A DNA stretch of 64,000 nucleotides. Origin: Halorhabdus salina. Lineage in GTDB: Archaea > Halobacteriota > Halobacteria > Halobacteriales > Haloarculaceae. Shown here piece after piece: positions 34,971-44,011 of the stretch; the first letter of the stretch is position 1, and every line of letters begins with the position of its first letter. Made by a program: the position numbers and the translations under genes. The stretch is taken from positions 1-64,000 of the forward strand of contig NZ_JACDNP010000002.1 of NCBI RefSeq assembly GCF_013839425.1, written 5' to 3'. The notes below the pieces were generated by a model that was not told where the DNA came from, ran no database searches, and worked only from the letters and a program-made list of their open reading frames with translations.

Positions 34971-35109
34971 GCGATACAACGGAGGACGAAAGGACCTCTT
35001 TCGGGTGAGTTCTCAGGCGTGGCGTGATTTGAGTGTTTGCTGCCGGCCCCTAGAACATCACACCAACTTTTGTGGCGTGATATACAGATATCTGTCACGG
35101 TGAACGGTC

Positions 35110-36633
35110 ATGACTGAGCGTTCCGAAAATCCAAGGCGGACGCCAGCAGGGCCCGATCCGTCGCTGTTACCTTTCCCCTATCAGTGTCTCGACCGGCAAG
35201 GCAACATCCGAGAGGTCAACGCCGCCTGGAAAGATCGCCTCGGATTCGACGCCGGGACCGTTCGTGGTGAGTGGTTCGGCGAGTACATCGCCCCGACCGA
35301 CAGAGGCCGATTCGACCAGGTCTTTGAGACGATCGTCGAGGATCAATCCACCAGTCCGCTGGAACTGACGCTGGTGGACGCGGACGGCCAGTCGGTGACA
35401 GTCGCGATGGCGGTCGCGATCGAACGCGACGACGAAGGCTCGTTCGTCCGGGCACATTGCCAGTTCACGGACGTGTCACGGCCGAAGGAATCGATCGGCA
35501 AAGCCCGGTCCCGGACGGACAGTGAAGCGGGATTCAGCGACACGGAGCAACGAATGAAGCTGGCGGTCGAAGGGGCAAACGTCGGCATCTGGGAGTGGGA
35601 CATGGTGGCCGACGAGGTGTTTCGGGACGAGTTGCTGGCGAATATGCTGGGATATACACCCGAAGAGATGGGCGATCACCTGGATGACTGGGAACGACTG
35701 GTCCATCCCGAAGGCGAGCAACGGCACAACGAGGCGCTGGCCGAACACATCGCCGAGGATACCGAGTTCTACCAGTGTGACTACCGGATGAAGACCAAAT
35801 CCGGGGACTGGAAGTGGGTGCGAACGATGGGGAAAGTCGTCGAGCGCGATGACGATGGCACGCCACTGCGGTCGGTCGGCATCCACCTCGACATCGACGA
35901 GCAGAAACGGAATCAGCTGAAACTGGCCCGCCGAACAGAGCAACTCGAAGCGCTCAACCGGGTCGTGAGACACGACATCCGCAACGACATGAACGTGCTT
36001 CACATGTGGGCACAGGAGTTGGCGGACCAGGTCGACGAAACGGGCGAGAAAGCAGTCGAGCAGATTCTCCATGCGAGTCGCCACATCATCGAACTGACCG
36101 ACGTCGCCCGCGAGTTCATCGAGTCCCTGGGCATGGACGAGGACGTGGATCTGAAACCGATCCCCCTGGATGAACAGCTCCGGAACGAACTCGACAAGCA
36201 ACGAGAGACGTATCCCGACGCTCACTTCGAGGTCGTCGACGATCTGCCATCCGTGACTGTCCGTGCGAACGAGATGCTGTCCTCGGTGTTCCGTAATCTG
36301 CTCGTCAACGCTGTCGAACACAACGACGCCGATACCCCCGTCGTGACCGTGTCGATGGCGTTGCATGACGATACTGTCGAGATCACGATCGCGGACAACG
36401 GCCCTGGCATCCCGGACGCCCTCCGGGACGAGATCTTCGGCAAGGGGACGAACGGCCTGGACGGCGGCACCGGGATCGGCCTGTATCTGGTCGAACGGCT
36501 CGTCGATGGCTACGGCGGTGATGTCAGGATCGCAGATGGACAACGCCATCCCGCCACAGGCAGTCAGTCCCTGGCCGACGACACAGCGAGTGGTGCCGTC
36601 TTCGTGATCGAACTGTCACTGGGCGAGACCTGA
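35110..36633 (+). CDS. PAS-domain histidine kinase
   Basis: 507 residues. Two PAS domains (about 20-135 and 155-275, the second with KTKSGDWKWVRTMGKVVERDDDGTP), an H-box with RVVRHDIRNDMNVLHMW (phosphorylated His near 299), and a HATPase domain with N-box NLLVNAVEHND, G1 DNGPGIPD, and GTGIGLYLVERLV. No transmembrane segment, so it senses inside the cell. It is divergent from the bat-type regulator with 260 bases between, so a phosphorelay to that regulator's receiver is plausible but not shown. Followed by a 230-base gap with no gene. Confidence 0.92.
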   Translation: MTERSENPRRTPAGPDPSLLPFPYQCLDRQGNIREVNAAWKDRLGFDAGTVRGEWFGEYIAPTDRGRFDQVFETIVEDQSTSPLELTLVDADGQSVTVAMAVAIERDDEGSFVRAHCQFTDVSRPKESIGKARSRTDSEAGFSDTEQRMKLAVEGANVGIWEWDMVADEVFRDELLANMLGYTPEEMGDHLDDWERLVHPEGEQRHNEALAEHIAEDTEFYQCDYRMKTKSGDWKWVRTMGKVVERDDDGTPLRSVGIHLDIDEQKRNQLKLARRTEQLEALNRVVRHDIRNDMNVLHMWAQELADQVDETGEKAVEQILHASRHIIELTDVAREFIESLGMDEDVDLKPIPLDEQLRNELDKQRETYPDAHFEVVDDLPSVTVRANEMLSSVFRNLLVNAVEHNDADTPVVTVSMALHDDTVEITIADNGPGIPDALRDEIFGKGTNGLDGGTGIGLYLVERLVDGYGGDVRIADGQRHPATGSQSLADDTASGAVFVIELSLGET

Positions 36634-36867
36634 CCAATCCCTGAGACCGGCCTCGATCGAGACCGACTCGCTCATCGAGAGCGTCCGGGGGATACCCGTG
36701 CACTGATCACCGTTTGTTGTCGTCTTCTTCAGTCCCCGAATAGAGTTTCCCGTCGCATTGCAGCCCTTATCAGCGCATAGACCATGAGGATGATCACGAC
36801 GCTGAAGCGGAATCCTGCCACGATGGCTGAGGCTACTTGCTACTCGCAGAAATACGCGATGTGAGGA

Positions 36868-38265
36868 TTATCCGAACGGGTTGCCGCCCATGCCGCCCAT
36901 CCCACCGGGACCGCCACCCATGTCGCCCTGGTCCATCTGTTGCATCATCCGTTCCATGTCTCCCTCGCCCATGCCCTGGAACTGCTTCAACGTCCGTTCC
37001 ATCATCTTGTGCTGCTCTAAGAGTTCCCGGATGCGATCTTTGGGTTTGCCCGACCCGCGGGCGATGCGCTCGGTTCGACTCCGCCCGACCTGGCGTGGGT
37101 TCTCCAACTCGTCTTCGGTCATCGAGTCCATGATGACCTCGAAATCACGCATCCGCTCCTCGGTGACGTCCATGGCGTCGTCCGGGAGTTGATCCATCAT
37201 GCCCCCGCCCAGGCCGGGGATCATGTCCATCACCTGGTCGAGGGGCCCCATCTTGTTCATCGCCTCCATCTGCTTGCGCATGTCCTTCAGGGTGAATTCA
37301 CCCTCCATCATGTCCTCGGGCTCCCAGTCCTCCTCGTCGCCCGTCTCCTCCATCGCACGCTCGACGCGCTCGGTCAACTGCTGGAGGTCACCCATCCCGA
37401 GCAGTCGGGAGACGAACCCGGAGGGCTCGAAGCGCTCGACGTCCTTGACGGTCTCGCCGGTCCCAAGGAAGGCAATGGTGGAGTCGGTCTCGTTGACGGC
37501 CACCAGGGCCCCGCCACCTTTCGCCGTGCCGTCGAGTTTCGTGATGACGACGCCGTCGATCCCGACAGCTCCTTCGAAGCGCTTTGCTTGCTCTTTGGCT
37601 TCCTGCCCGATCGCAGCGTCGAGCACCAGCAGATTCCGGTCCGGGTCAACGACCGACTCGATCTCCTCGAGTTCGTCGATGAGTTCGTCCTCTAAGGCGT
37701 GACGACCGGCGGTGTCGACGATCCGAACGTCGGCATCTTGCGTGGCTTCCAGGCCGTCGCGGGCGATCTGGACCGCATCGTCGCTGTCCGGATCGCCGTA
37801 GAAGTCCACCTCGGCGCGCTCGGCCATTTGCTCGGCCTGCTCGTAGGCACCGGGTCGCCAGGTGTCGGTCTGGATGACCGCCGGGCGCAGCCCTTTCTTC
37901 GAGAACCACCAGGCGATTTTGGCCGCCGTAGTGGTCTTCCCCGATCCCTGGAGGCCGGCCAGCACGATCGTCTGGGGTTCGAGGGGAATCTCGGTCGACT
38001 CACCGACCAGATCGACCAGTTCCTCGTAGACGATACGCAACACCCAGTCCCGGGCAGAGGTGCCGGCTGGGGGCTCCTCCTCTAAGGCCCGAGTCTCGAT
38101 GTTGTCGGAGAGTTCCATCACCAGGTCGACGTCGGCGTCGGCCTGGAGGAGCGACCGCTGGACCTCCCGGACGACATCCGCGACGTCGTCCTCGCTGATG
38201 CGGGATTTCCCTCGGAGGTTGTCGAGTGCCCCCCGCAAGGACGATCCCAGATCGTCGAGTACCAT
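36868..38265 (-). CDS. ffh: Signal recognition particle protein Srp54
   Basis: 465 residues. N-terminal four-helix bundle, then a GTPase domain: [13 protein letters not shown] (P-loop), DTWRPGA, DTAGR(H) and [10 protein letters not shown]. The C-terminal M domain binds 7S RNA and signal sequences; it is rich in Met and ends in a Gly-Met tail ([10 protein letters not shown]). It docks ribosomes making secreted and membrane proteins to the FtsY receptor. The 7S RNA gene itself is not seen in this window. GTP-binding DTAGRHA has the typical archaeal form. Confidence 0.97.
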   Translation of the reverse strand: MVLDDLGSSLRGALDNLRGKSRISEDDVADVVREVQRSLLQADADVDLVMELSDNIETRALEEEPPAGTSARDWVLRIVYEELVDLVGESTEIPLEPQTIVLAGLQGSGKTTTAAKIAWWFSKKGLRPAVIQTDTWRPGAYEQAEQMAERAEVDFYGDPDSDDAVQIARDGLEATQDADVRIVDTAGRHALEDELIDELEEIESVVDPDRNLLVLDAAIGQEAKEQAKRFEGAVGIDGVVITKLDGTAKGGGALVAVNETDSTIAFLGTGETVKDVERFEPSGFVSRLLGMGDLQQLTERVERAMEETGDEEDWEPEDMMEGEFTLKDMRKQMEAMNKMGPLDQVMDMIPGLGGGMMDQLPDDAMDVTEERMRDFEVIMDSMTEDELENPRQVGRSRTERIARGSGKPKDRIRELLEQHKMMERTLKQFQGMGEGDMERMMQQMDQGDMGGGPGGMGGMGGNPFG

Positions 38266-38349
38266 TTGCTCGCGGCTACGCTGTGGCGGCGGTAAAGGCT
38301 TTCCGTCGGGGCCTACTCGGGCAAGCCCGGCGATACAAGTCGACCTCGT

Positions 38350-39423
38350 TCAACTACTTTCGGTACCATTTCGCCCTGTCAGTGGGACCACGATCTCCTC
38401 ACCGTCGTCGACCACACACCGCTCACGAAGTCGTTCCAGTCCGGCCACTGCCGTCGCACTCGTCGGTTCGACAACTAATCCCTCCGCTCGCAGTCGCTCG
38501 TGCGCTCGCTCGGTTTCGCCGGCCGTGACCGCGATCGCGTCGCCGCCGGTTGCCTCGATCGCATCGATGATCTCACGCCGCCGCACTGGTTCGGCAATCT
38601 GGATGCCGTCGGCCACGTCGTTGCGAGCCACCTCGCGGTCGTTTCCGCGAGCCGCGGCGATCGGCGCCACCCCTGTGGCCTGGATGCCGTACAGCCGCGG
38701 AACGTCGTCGATCCACCCTGCTGCCCGGAGCCGTTCGAACCCCTGATAGGCACCGAGAAAGAGCGTGCCATGGCCCAGTGGCGTCACCACGGCGTCGGGT
38801 ACTTTCCAGTCGCGCTGGGCGGCGACTTCGAGGGCGAACGTCGCGGTGCCAGCGAGAAACAGCGGCTCCCAGGCATGACTGGCGTAATAGCCCTCGCCAC
38901 GGTCGACGGCTGCGATACAGGCCCCAGTCACGTCCGCCCGGGAGCCCTCGATCTGTCGCACGGTGGCCCCCGTCCCCTCGATCGCCCGGACCTTCGATGG
39001 CTTGGCGTCTGCTGGCACGAAGATTTCGGCGTCGAGACCGGCCCGGGCCGCGTAGGTCGCGATCGCCAGGCCGGCGTTGCCCGAGGAGTCTTCGAGGACA
39101 CGGTCGGCCCCGCGCTGGATCGCGTGGGAGACCACGACGGCTGCCCCCCGGTCCTTGAAACTGCCCGTCGGAAACAGGTGTTCGAGTTTGTACTGGACGC
39201 TACTGTCGCCGTCGATCAGCGGCGTCAACCCCTCGCCCAGCGTGACCTGGCGATCGACGGGAACGAACGCCGGACACGCCCACAGTCCAGCGTCCCGACC
39301 AAATTCCGGCGGCGTCGCCGGCAACGTCGGCAACGCCTCGAGCGCCAACGGCGAGCCACACGAACACCGCCAGGGCCCATCGATCGGATACGTCCGTCCG
39401 CAGTCGGTACAGACGCGTTGCAT
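38350..39423 (-). CDS. Threonine synthase-like PLP enzyme
   Basis: 357 residues. The N-terminus carries a zinc-ribbon-like CTDCGRTY...CSCGSPLAL, common in archaeal threonine-synthase-like proteins. The PLP Lys is in TGSFKDRGA (near residue 103); EDSSGNAG gives the Asn-containing substrate loop, and PLGHGTLFLG is the phosphate-binding glycine-rich loop. Family members include threonine synthase, cysteate synthase and diaminopropionate-type enzymes; the exact reaction cannot be assigned. Lies 85 bases from the Srp54 gene on the same strand. Confidence 0.85.
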   Translation of the reverse strand: MQRVCTDCGRTYPIDGPWRCSCGSPLALEALPTLPATPPEFGRDAGLWACPAFVPVDRQVTLGEGLTPLIDGDSSVQYKLEHLFPTGSFKDRGAAVVVSHAIQRGADRVLEDSSGNAGLAIATYAARAGLDAEIFVPADAKPSKVRAIEGTGATVRQIEGSRADVTGACIAAVDRGEGYYASHAWEPLFLAGTATFALEVAAQRDWKVPDAVVTPLGHGTLFLGAYQGFERLRAAGWIDDVPRLYGIQATGVAPIAAARGNDREVARNDVADGIQIAEPVRRREIIDAIEATGGDAIAVTAGETERAHERLRAEGLVVEPTSATAVAGLERLRERCVVDDGEEIVVPLTGRNGTESS

Positions 39424-39467
39424 ACCAGCGCTTGGCGGCCCCGGGTCACGGATCTGTCGCTCGGCGC

Positions 39468-40571
39468 TTAGTCGGCCGCCGATACCGGATCGGCTGATGG
39501 TTCCCAGTCAGGATCGAGTCGCTGCCGGATGGCAGGAACGAGCGAAGAGTCGAGCGAGTACCGGCCGCTCCCGACGACGAGCAGCGCCGAGAGGAGTCCA
39601 AACAGGGTGATGTGTGCAAGGACAGGATCGTCCGGCAGGCCGAACAGCGTCGTCGTCAGCATGAGGAAGCCGACGGCAGCGCTTCCGCGGGTAAACAGCC
39701 CCAGGATGAACGCCGCGCCGACGGCTGCCTCGACCAGGCCCGCGCCGAACACCCACAGTTCCGGCGTCACGGGCACAACCTGCGTCAGCTCGTACTTCTC
39801 GACGACTGCGAGGGCGCTCGCGGGGTTGAACCACTTCTGGGTCACGCCCAGGTACAGGAAATTCACCCCGACGAACAGCCGGAGCAGCGGGGCGAGCGGC
39901 CAGTCGTCGATCCCGACGCGCCCGAACAGTTCCGCCGGCGACGGCAGTCCACGGGCGTGGCTGGCAAGCGTGCCGTCAGTGACGACCAGCCGCCGGATGA
40001 GCATGTCGGCGCTGGGCTGGCCGGCCCCGACGATCATGATGGCCAGAAAGCCCGCAACGTACTCGCTGGCGAGTAAGAGCGTGGCGTCAGTAGCGAGCAG
40101 GCCGAGATAGACGACCAGCCCGATCGCCGCGACCACGCGTGTCGCCAGTCCGAACAGCAACAGGAAGCCGATCCCGACCTGCAGAAGTCGCGCTTCGACG
40201 AGGAGACTCGGCGTGAACAGATACCCGGCGAAGCCAGCGCCTACCAGCGGAAGGCCGACCGACAGCCGGAGCATCCAGGGCAGATAGGGCCGATAGGACT
40301 GCAGGGCTCGGCTGGCGACGGCGATATCGGGAATGGCGCTGGAAAACCGGAGATACCCGCCGACCAGCGCGAGCGCACCGATCGCACCGCCGGCAAGCAA
40401 CACGAGACTACCCGGGTCAGTGAAGACGGCGGCGAACAGTTCAGCGGCGTTTCCGGCCCCCTCGTCACCGGTTACGTACTCGACGTGTGCGCTGACCGGG
40501 ACAGCCGAGAGGATCGCCGCGAGACTGGCAATCAAAAGCGTAGAGAGACGGTGCTTCGAGGACGATCGCAT
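39468..40571 (-). CDS. DoxX-like membrane protein
   Basis: 367 residues with about eight hydrophobic spans. It starts with a signal-like segment (LSTLLIASLAAILSAVPVSA) and an extracytoplasmic stretch HVEYVTGDEG, then spans such as VLLAGGAIGALALVGGY and ARLLQVGIGFLLLFGLA. The C-terminal half (PLAPLLRLFVGVNFLYLGVTQKWF...ELWVFGAGLVEAAVGAAFILGLF) fits DoxX/DoxD-type quinol or oxidoreductase-linked membrane proteins. Probably linked to redox chemistry of the membrane; details unknown. ATG 40571 begins the basic MRSSSKHR segment before the first span. Confidence 0.78.
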   Translation of the reverse strand: MRSSSKHRLSTLLIASLAAILSAVPVSAHVEYVTGDEGAGNAAELFAAVFTDPGSLVLLAGGAIGALALVGGYLRFSSAIPDIAVASRALQSYRPYLPWMLRLSVGLPLVGAGFAGYLFTPSLLVEARLLQVGIGFLLLFGLATRVVAAIGLVVYLGLLATDATLLLASEYVAGFLAIMIVGAGQPSADMLIRRLVVTDGTLASHARGLPSPAELFGRVGIDDWPLAPLLRLFVGVNFLYLGVTQKWFNPASALAVVEKYELTQVVPVTPELWVFGAGLVEAAVGAAFILGLFTRGSAAVGFLMLTTTLFGLPDDPVLAHITLFGLLSALLVVGSGRYSLDSSLVPAIRQRLDPDWEPSADPVSAAD

Positions 40572-40778
40572 GGGAGACCTATGGGAGAAGGCCGTAATAC
40601 CCTTCGTTCCCCGGAAGATCGTGTCGGTATCGAAGCCAGGATCTAGCGCTCCGCTATCGGAGAGCGAGCGTAGACAGTCGCCCATCAGCGGCCCGAACGC
40701 CCCGACGGGCGTAGAGACAACGAGCCAAAGCACCGTAGTATCAGTCGAGATAGCCGCGACGTCTCGTGTGCTAGCCCT

Positions 40779-41084
40779 TCAGAGTTCGAGTTCCGCCGCA
40801 GACTCGACGTCGAAGCGACGGACCGTGGGTTCACCAGCCAGCAGGTCAGGCAGGCGTTCCTCGAAGGCGCTAAAGTGGTCACTCGACGCGTGGGCCTCGA
40901 AGGCCGCCTCGTCCTCGTAGCGCTCGACGAACCGCAAGACATGCTCGTCCTGGAGGTCGATCGCCGCGCTGTATTCGATTGCGCCCGGCTCCTCGGTGGT
41001 TGCTTCGACGAGGGTTTCTGCGGCCTCGGTGGCAGCCTCGTGATGGGCTGGCTCAATCGGGAACTCGGCGTGAATGACAATCAT
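40779..41084 (-). CDS. Antibiotic-biosynthesis-monooxygenase (ABM) domain protein
   Basis: 101 residues, a single dimeric alpha-beta barrel unit: VIHAEFPIEP at the N-terminus, EEPGAIEYSAAIDLQDEHVLRFVERYEDEAAFEAHASSDHF in the middle. HASSDHF is the typical ABM end motif. Members act on quinones or as heme-degrading or signal-modifying enzymes; no metal site can be pointed to, so the activity is open. Separate from the next gene by 88 bases on the same strand. Confidence 0.85.
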   Translation of the reverse strand: MIVIHAEFPIEPAHHEAATEAAETLVEATTEEPGAIEYSAAIDLQDEHVLRFVERYEDEAAFEAHASSDHFSAFEERLPDLLAGEPTVRRFDVESAAELEL

Positions 41085-41172
41085 CGTCTAGCAGTCTCTC
41101 CACATTCGACGCGAAAAGCACTGTCGAACGCGGGCCGGGGCCGACGATGTGGGGACAAGTGATACCCGACGT

Positions 41173-42129
41173 TCAATACGAGTCGAGGTCGGTCCCGACC
41201 GAGCAGACGTACTCACCGGTCGCGACCTGTGGAAGGCGACGCATCCGCCAGAAGATGCCGTCCGAATCGGCCCTGACGCGTTCTTTGACGGTCCCAAAGA
41301 CGTCCGTAACCGAAAAGAGGGGGGCGCCAGCCTCGACGCGCTCGCCCAGAGCAGGGTCGAAATGTACCAGCCCGCCGGCCGGCGCACCGTACTGGTCGAA
41401 CCCGCCCGCTCGCGTTTGGGTCTCCATCGGGGCCGTCCCGTCGAGGAAGTCATAATGGTGGAGCACGTTCCGGACGCCCTCGACGCCGGCTTGAATCGAC
41501 TCCTCGTCCCAGCCGACGGCTCCGCCGAGTTCGGGATCGATCGTGGGGATACCCTCGTCAGGGGCAGCCCGTGCCAACTGCCCGTCCGGGCCTTTCTGAT
41601 CGAGAACGTGCCCGCAGTCGAAGGCTTTCGCGAGTTCGAGACACTTCTCGTGAAGGCGGTGGCGCGAGCCACACCGGACGCGGGTCTCGTCGATCATCCG
41701 GCTGGTCGAACCCTGATGCAGGTCGAGCACGAGATCGGCACGGGTGGCAACCTCGAAGGTCGCCGCGGCGAGTCGCTCGCTGGTGGTGCCGGTCTCTTCG
41801 CCAGGGTAGGCCCGATTCAGCTTCGTGTCATCGATCGGGTTGCGGTGTTCGGCCACCTGAAACCCGTGGTAGTTGACGATCCCGACGATCAGGATCGTGC
41901 CGCTGATCGCCTCAGGATCGAGTGTCGGCACCAGCTGTGTGAGGACGCCCACGCCGTTGAGTTCGTCACCGTCGCTGACCGCCTGGACGTACAGCGTCTT
42001 GCCGTCCTCGCGGCCGTTGACAACGGCGACCGGCAGGCCGACCGCACTCCCGTCACGGGTCTCTCCGACGTGTAATCGTCCGGTGGCGATCTCGCCAGGC
42101 GCAGCCGTCGCCGTCCCCAGACTCGTCAT
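41173..42129 (-). CDS. Succinylglutamate desuccinylase/aspartoacylase family protein
   Basis: 318 residues. The zinc-carboxypeptidase-like fold is recognisable by LYVQAVSDGDELNG near residue 47 (where the H-x2-E metal motif of active enzymes is replaced by S-D-x-D-E, so ligand identity is changed), NYHGFQVAEHRNPIDDTKLNRAYPG, and LDLHQGSTSR with the third His. Members deacylate N-acyl amino acids; some haloarchaeal ones may lack activity. A C-terminal beta-barrel-like region (HFDPALGERVEAGAPLFSVTDVFG) resembles a lipoyl-like domain seen in this family. Confidence 0.82.
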   Translation of the reverse strand: MTSLGTATAAPGEIATGRLHVGETRDGSAVGLPVAVVNGREDGKTLYVQAVSDGDELNGVGVLTQLVPTLDPEAISGTILIVGIVNYHGFQVAEHRNPIDDTKLNRAYPGEETGTTSERLAAATFEVATRADLVLDLHQGSTSRMIDETRVRCGSRHRLHEKCLELAKAFDCGHVLDQKGPDGQLARAAPDEGIPTIDPELGGAVGWDEESIQAGVEGVRNVLHHYDFLDGTAPMETQTRAGGFDQYGAPAGGLVHFDPALGERVEAGAPLFSVTDVFGTVKERVRADSDGIFWRMRRLPQVATGEYVCSVGTDLDSY

Positions 42130-42286
42130 TGTGCGTACTGGACGGGGCCACCGTCTTTAGCGGTTCGATGTGGGTCAAGAATGCCGGCAAGGTACACGGC
42201 GGGACCGTGGCGGCGTCACGGGGCCCCAGCGAGCAGACGGGCCGCTGGTCCGGGGAGTTCTTGACGGTCCCCCACCAAGTCGGCCC

Positions 42287-42556
42287 GTGTCCGAGGCATC
42301 GAACGGCCGCGCACGACTGGTCCGTGCACTCCGGGTGCAGGAACACGCAAAGCTCGGCTTCGGGGCGGGTATCGTCTTCGCCGTGGGCCTGTACGCGTTG
42401 TTCGTCCTTCGATCGGGATCGCTCGTGACGCGAGCGCTGTACCTGACGCTATTGGTTGTCCTGGCACTGAGCGTCGGCGCGGTCGTGACGACAGTGCTGG
42501 TCGGGGCCGAAGCGTACAAACTCGCGAACGAGGACGACATGCCCGACGGCGGGTGA
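42287..42556 (+). CDS. Small membrane protein of unknown function
   Basis: 89 residues if GTG 42287 starts it: VSEASNGRARLVRALRVQEHAK precedes two hydrophobic spans (LGFGAGIVFAVGLYALFVL and YLTLLVVLALSVGAVVTTVLVG). Ends DDMPDGG. Earlier in-frame codons would add a basic, Pro-rich stretch unlike a haloarchaeal protein. No family recognised. Lies alone between two leftward genes. Confidence 0.6.
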   Translation: MSEASNGRARLVRALRVQEHAKLGFGAGIVFAVGLYALFVLRSGSLVTRALYLTLLVVLALSVGAVVTTVLVGAEAYKLANEDDMPDGG

Positions 42557-42583
42557 CTGGTTCCACGTTCGACGGTCCGTCCA

Positions 42584-43798
42584 TCACCCCTCACAAAGAG
42601 TCGACAGCCGTTCGGCACCGCTGCGGGTTCCCTTTGCGATCAGCACGTCACCTGCGTGTACGGCCGTCGCCGGCCCGGGCGAGAGTACCCACTCGGTGCT
42701 GTGCTTCCCGGTCGGCTGATCGGTCGGCCGACGGATCGCGATGACGCGCATGCCCGTCTCGGTCTTGACCTCGCGGTCGCCAAGCGTCGTCTCGTCGATC
42801 GGACTGCCCGACGCGACAGCCTCCCGGACGATTACCTCGTCGCTCTCCTCGACGGCGGCCGCGACGACCGGATGGGTGCCGAGTCCACGGAGGACGCCCT
42901 CGCTGATCTCCAGGGCGGCGTCGGAGATTACCTCCGTCGCACTGGCGAGACGGACCAGCCCACGGAGGCTGATCGGGTCCTCGACGCGGCCGGCCGCCCG
43001 GAGCGTCCAGGCCTCAAAGCGGGACTGCAAGGCGTCGACTTCCGCTTCGAGTTCGAGGACTTCCTCGGCGACGGCCTCGCTGTCAAAGAGGACGGCCCCG
43101 TAGGCCAGATCGACGGCGAGTTCACTCATGTTTTTCATCAGGACGATCGAGTCGACCGCTCGTTCGAGATCCTCGATGGCCGGCTCTGGCGCGGTCGGTG
43201 GTTCGTATTCCTCCCCAGTCGCTGCGTCGTAGACCTCGGCGATCCCGGCGTCCGGCCCGCGTGCGAGGAGGACATCCCCGGCTTCAAGTTCCGTCGTCGC
43301 GTCGGGGTTTAACAGCCACTCGCCGCGCCGACGGATTGCGATGACGCGGACCCCGGTGGCGGTTTCGAGGTTGAGATCGCCCAGCGTCCGCCCGGCGTAG
43401 GCCGACCCGTCCGCGACCGTTGCCCGCACTAGCGTCTCGACGGCCTCCGGGAGGGTGGCCTGCATCGCCGGCGGCAGGCCGACGTCCTCCAGAACGACCT
43501 TGGCGATGTCGCCGGCCGCGTCGCTGATCTTCTCAGCAGCGCCGACGACCCCCAGGACCGGCGCGAGTGCCTCGGCGTCGGACGGATTCCGCGCGGCCAT
43601 GAGGAGACTCATCCGCGCCTGCAAGTGAAGCACGTCCATCCGCTCCTCTAAGGCCAGCACTTCCTCGGCGATATCGTCACTCCCCAACAGCACCGCCGAA
43701 TACGACAGATCGATCAACAGCTCGGCAGTGTCTTTCATCTCCGCTAGCACTGCTTTGACGCTGACCGGTTCGTAACTGACAGCCTCGTCAGGCGGCAT
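42584..43798 (-). CDS. Duplicated PhoU/TrkA-C-like protein
   Basis: 404 residues made of two similar halves, each with a PhoU-like helical domain followed by a TrkA-C (RCK-C) domain: first half to about residue 200 (ETATGVRVIAIRRRGEWLLNPDATTELEAGDVLLARG), second half after 215 (KTETGMRVIAIRRP...DVLIAKG). RCK-C domains bind small ligands and regulate potassium transport. No membrane segment, so it is a regulator rather than a channel. The duplication is plain in the repeated GMRVIAIRR motifs. ATG 43798 was chosen to remove an upstream basic, non-haloarchaeal-like extension. Confidence 0.85.
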   Translation of the reverse strand: MPPDEAVSYEPVSVKAVLAEMKDTAELLIDLSYSAVLLGSDDIAEEVLALEERMDVLHLQARMSLLMAARNPSDAEALAPVLGVVGAAEKISDAAGDIAKVVLEDVGLPPAMQATLPEAVETLVRATVADGSAYAGRTLGDLNLETATGVRVIAIRRRGEWLLNPDATTELEAGDVLLARGPDAGIAEVYDAATGEEYEPPTAPEPAIEDLERAVDSIVLMKNMSELAVDLAYGAVLFDSEAVAEEVLELEAEVDALQSRFEAWTLRAAGRVEDPISLRGLVRLASATEVISDAALEISEGVLRGLGTHPVVAAAVEESDEVIVREAVASGSPIDETTLGDREVKTETGMRVIAIRRPTDQPTGKHSTEWVLSPGPATAVHAGDVLIAKGTRSGAERLSTLCEG

Positions 43799-44011
43799 CG
43801 TCTGGCGATTCAGCGCCGCGTGCCAAAAGTATTGTCCGGTGAAGACCAAACACGCTTCATGTTCACATACCACACATACAGAGACACGAACGTCCAGCGA
43901 CAATCTCAAAACGGCGGCATTCGACCAGTGAGCAGGCCAAAAAGCAGTAGACATCGGCAATCGTGGCCAGAAAACGATAATGCTTTTCCTTGACGGAAAG
44001 CAGTATAGAGT

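Noticed and set aside
35476-36549. 357-residue minus-strand frame opposite the histidine kinase
   Set aside because: The plus strand has complete PAS, His-box and ATPase motifs; the reverse frame shows none.
41149-42075. Plus-strand frame of 308 residues
   Set aside because: It is the complement of the aspartoacylase-family gene, which has recognisable motifs.
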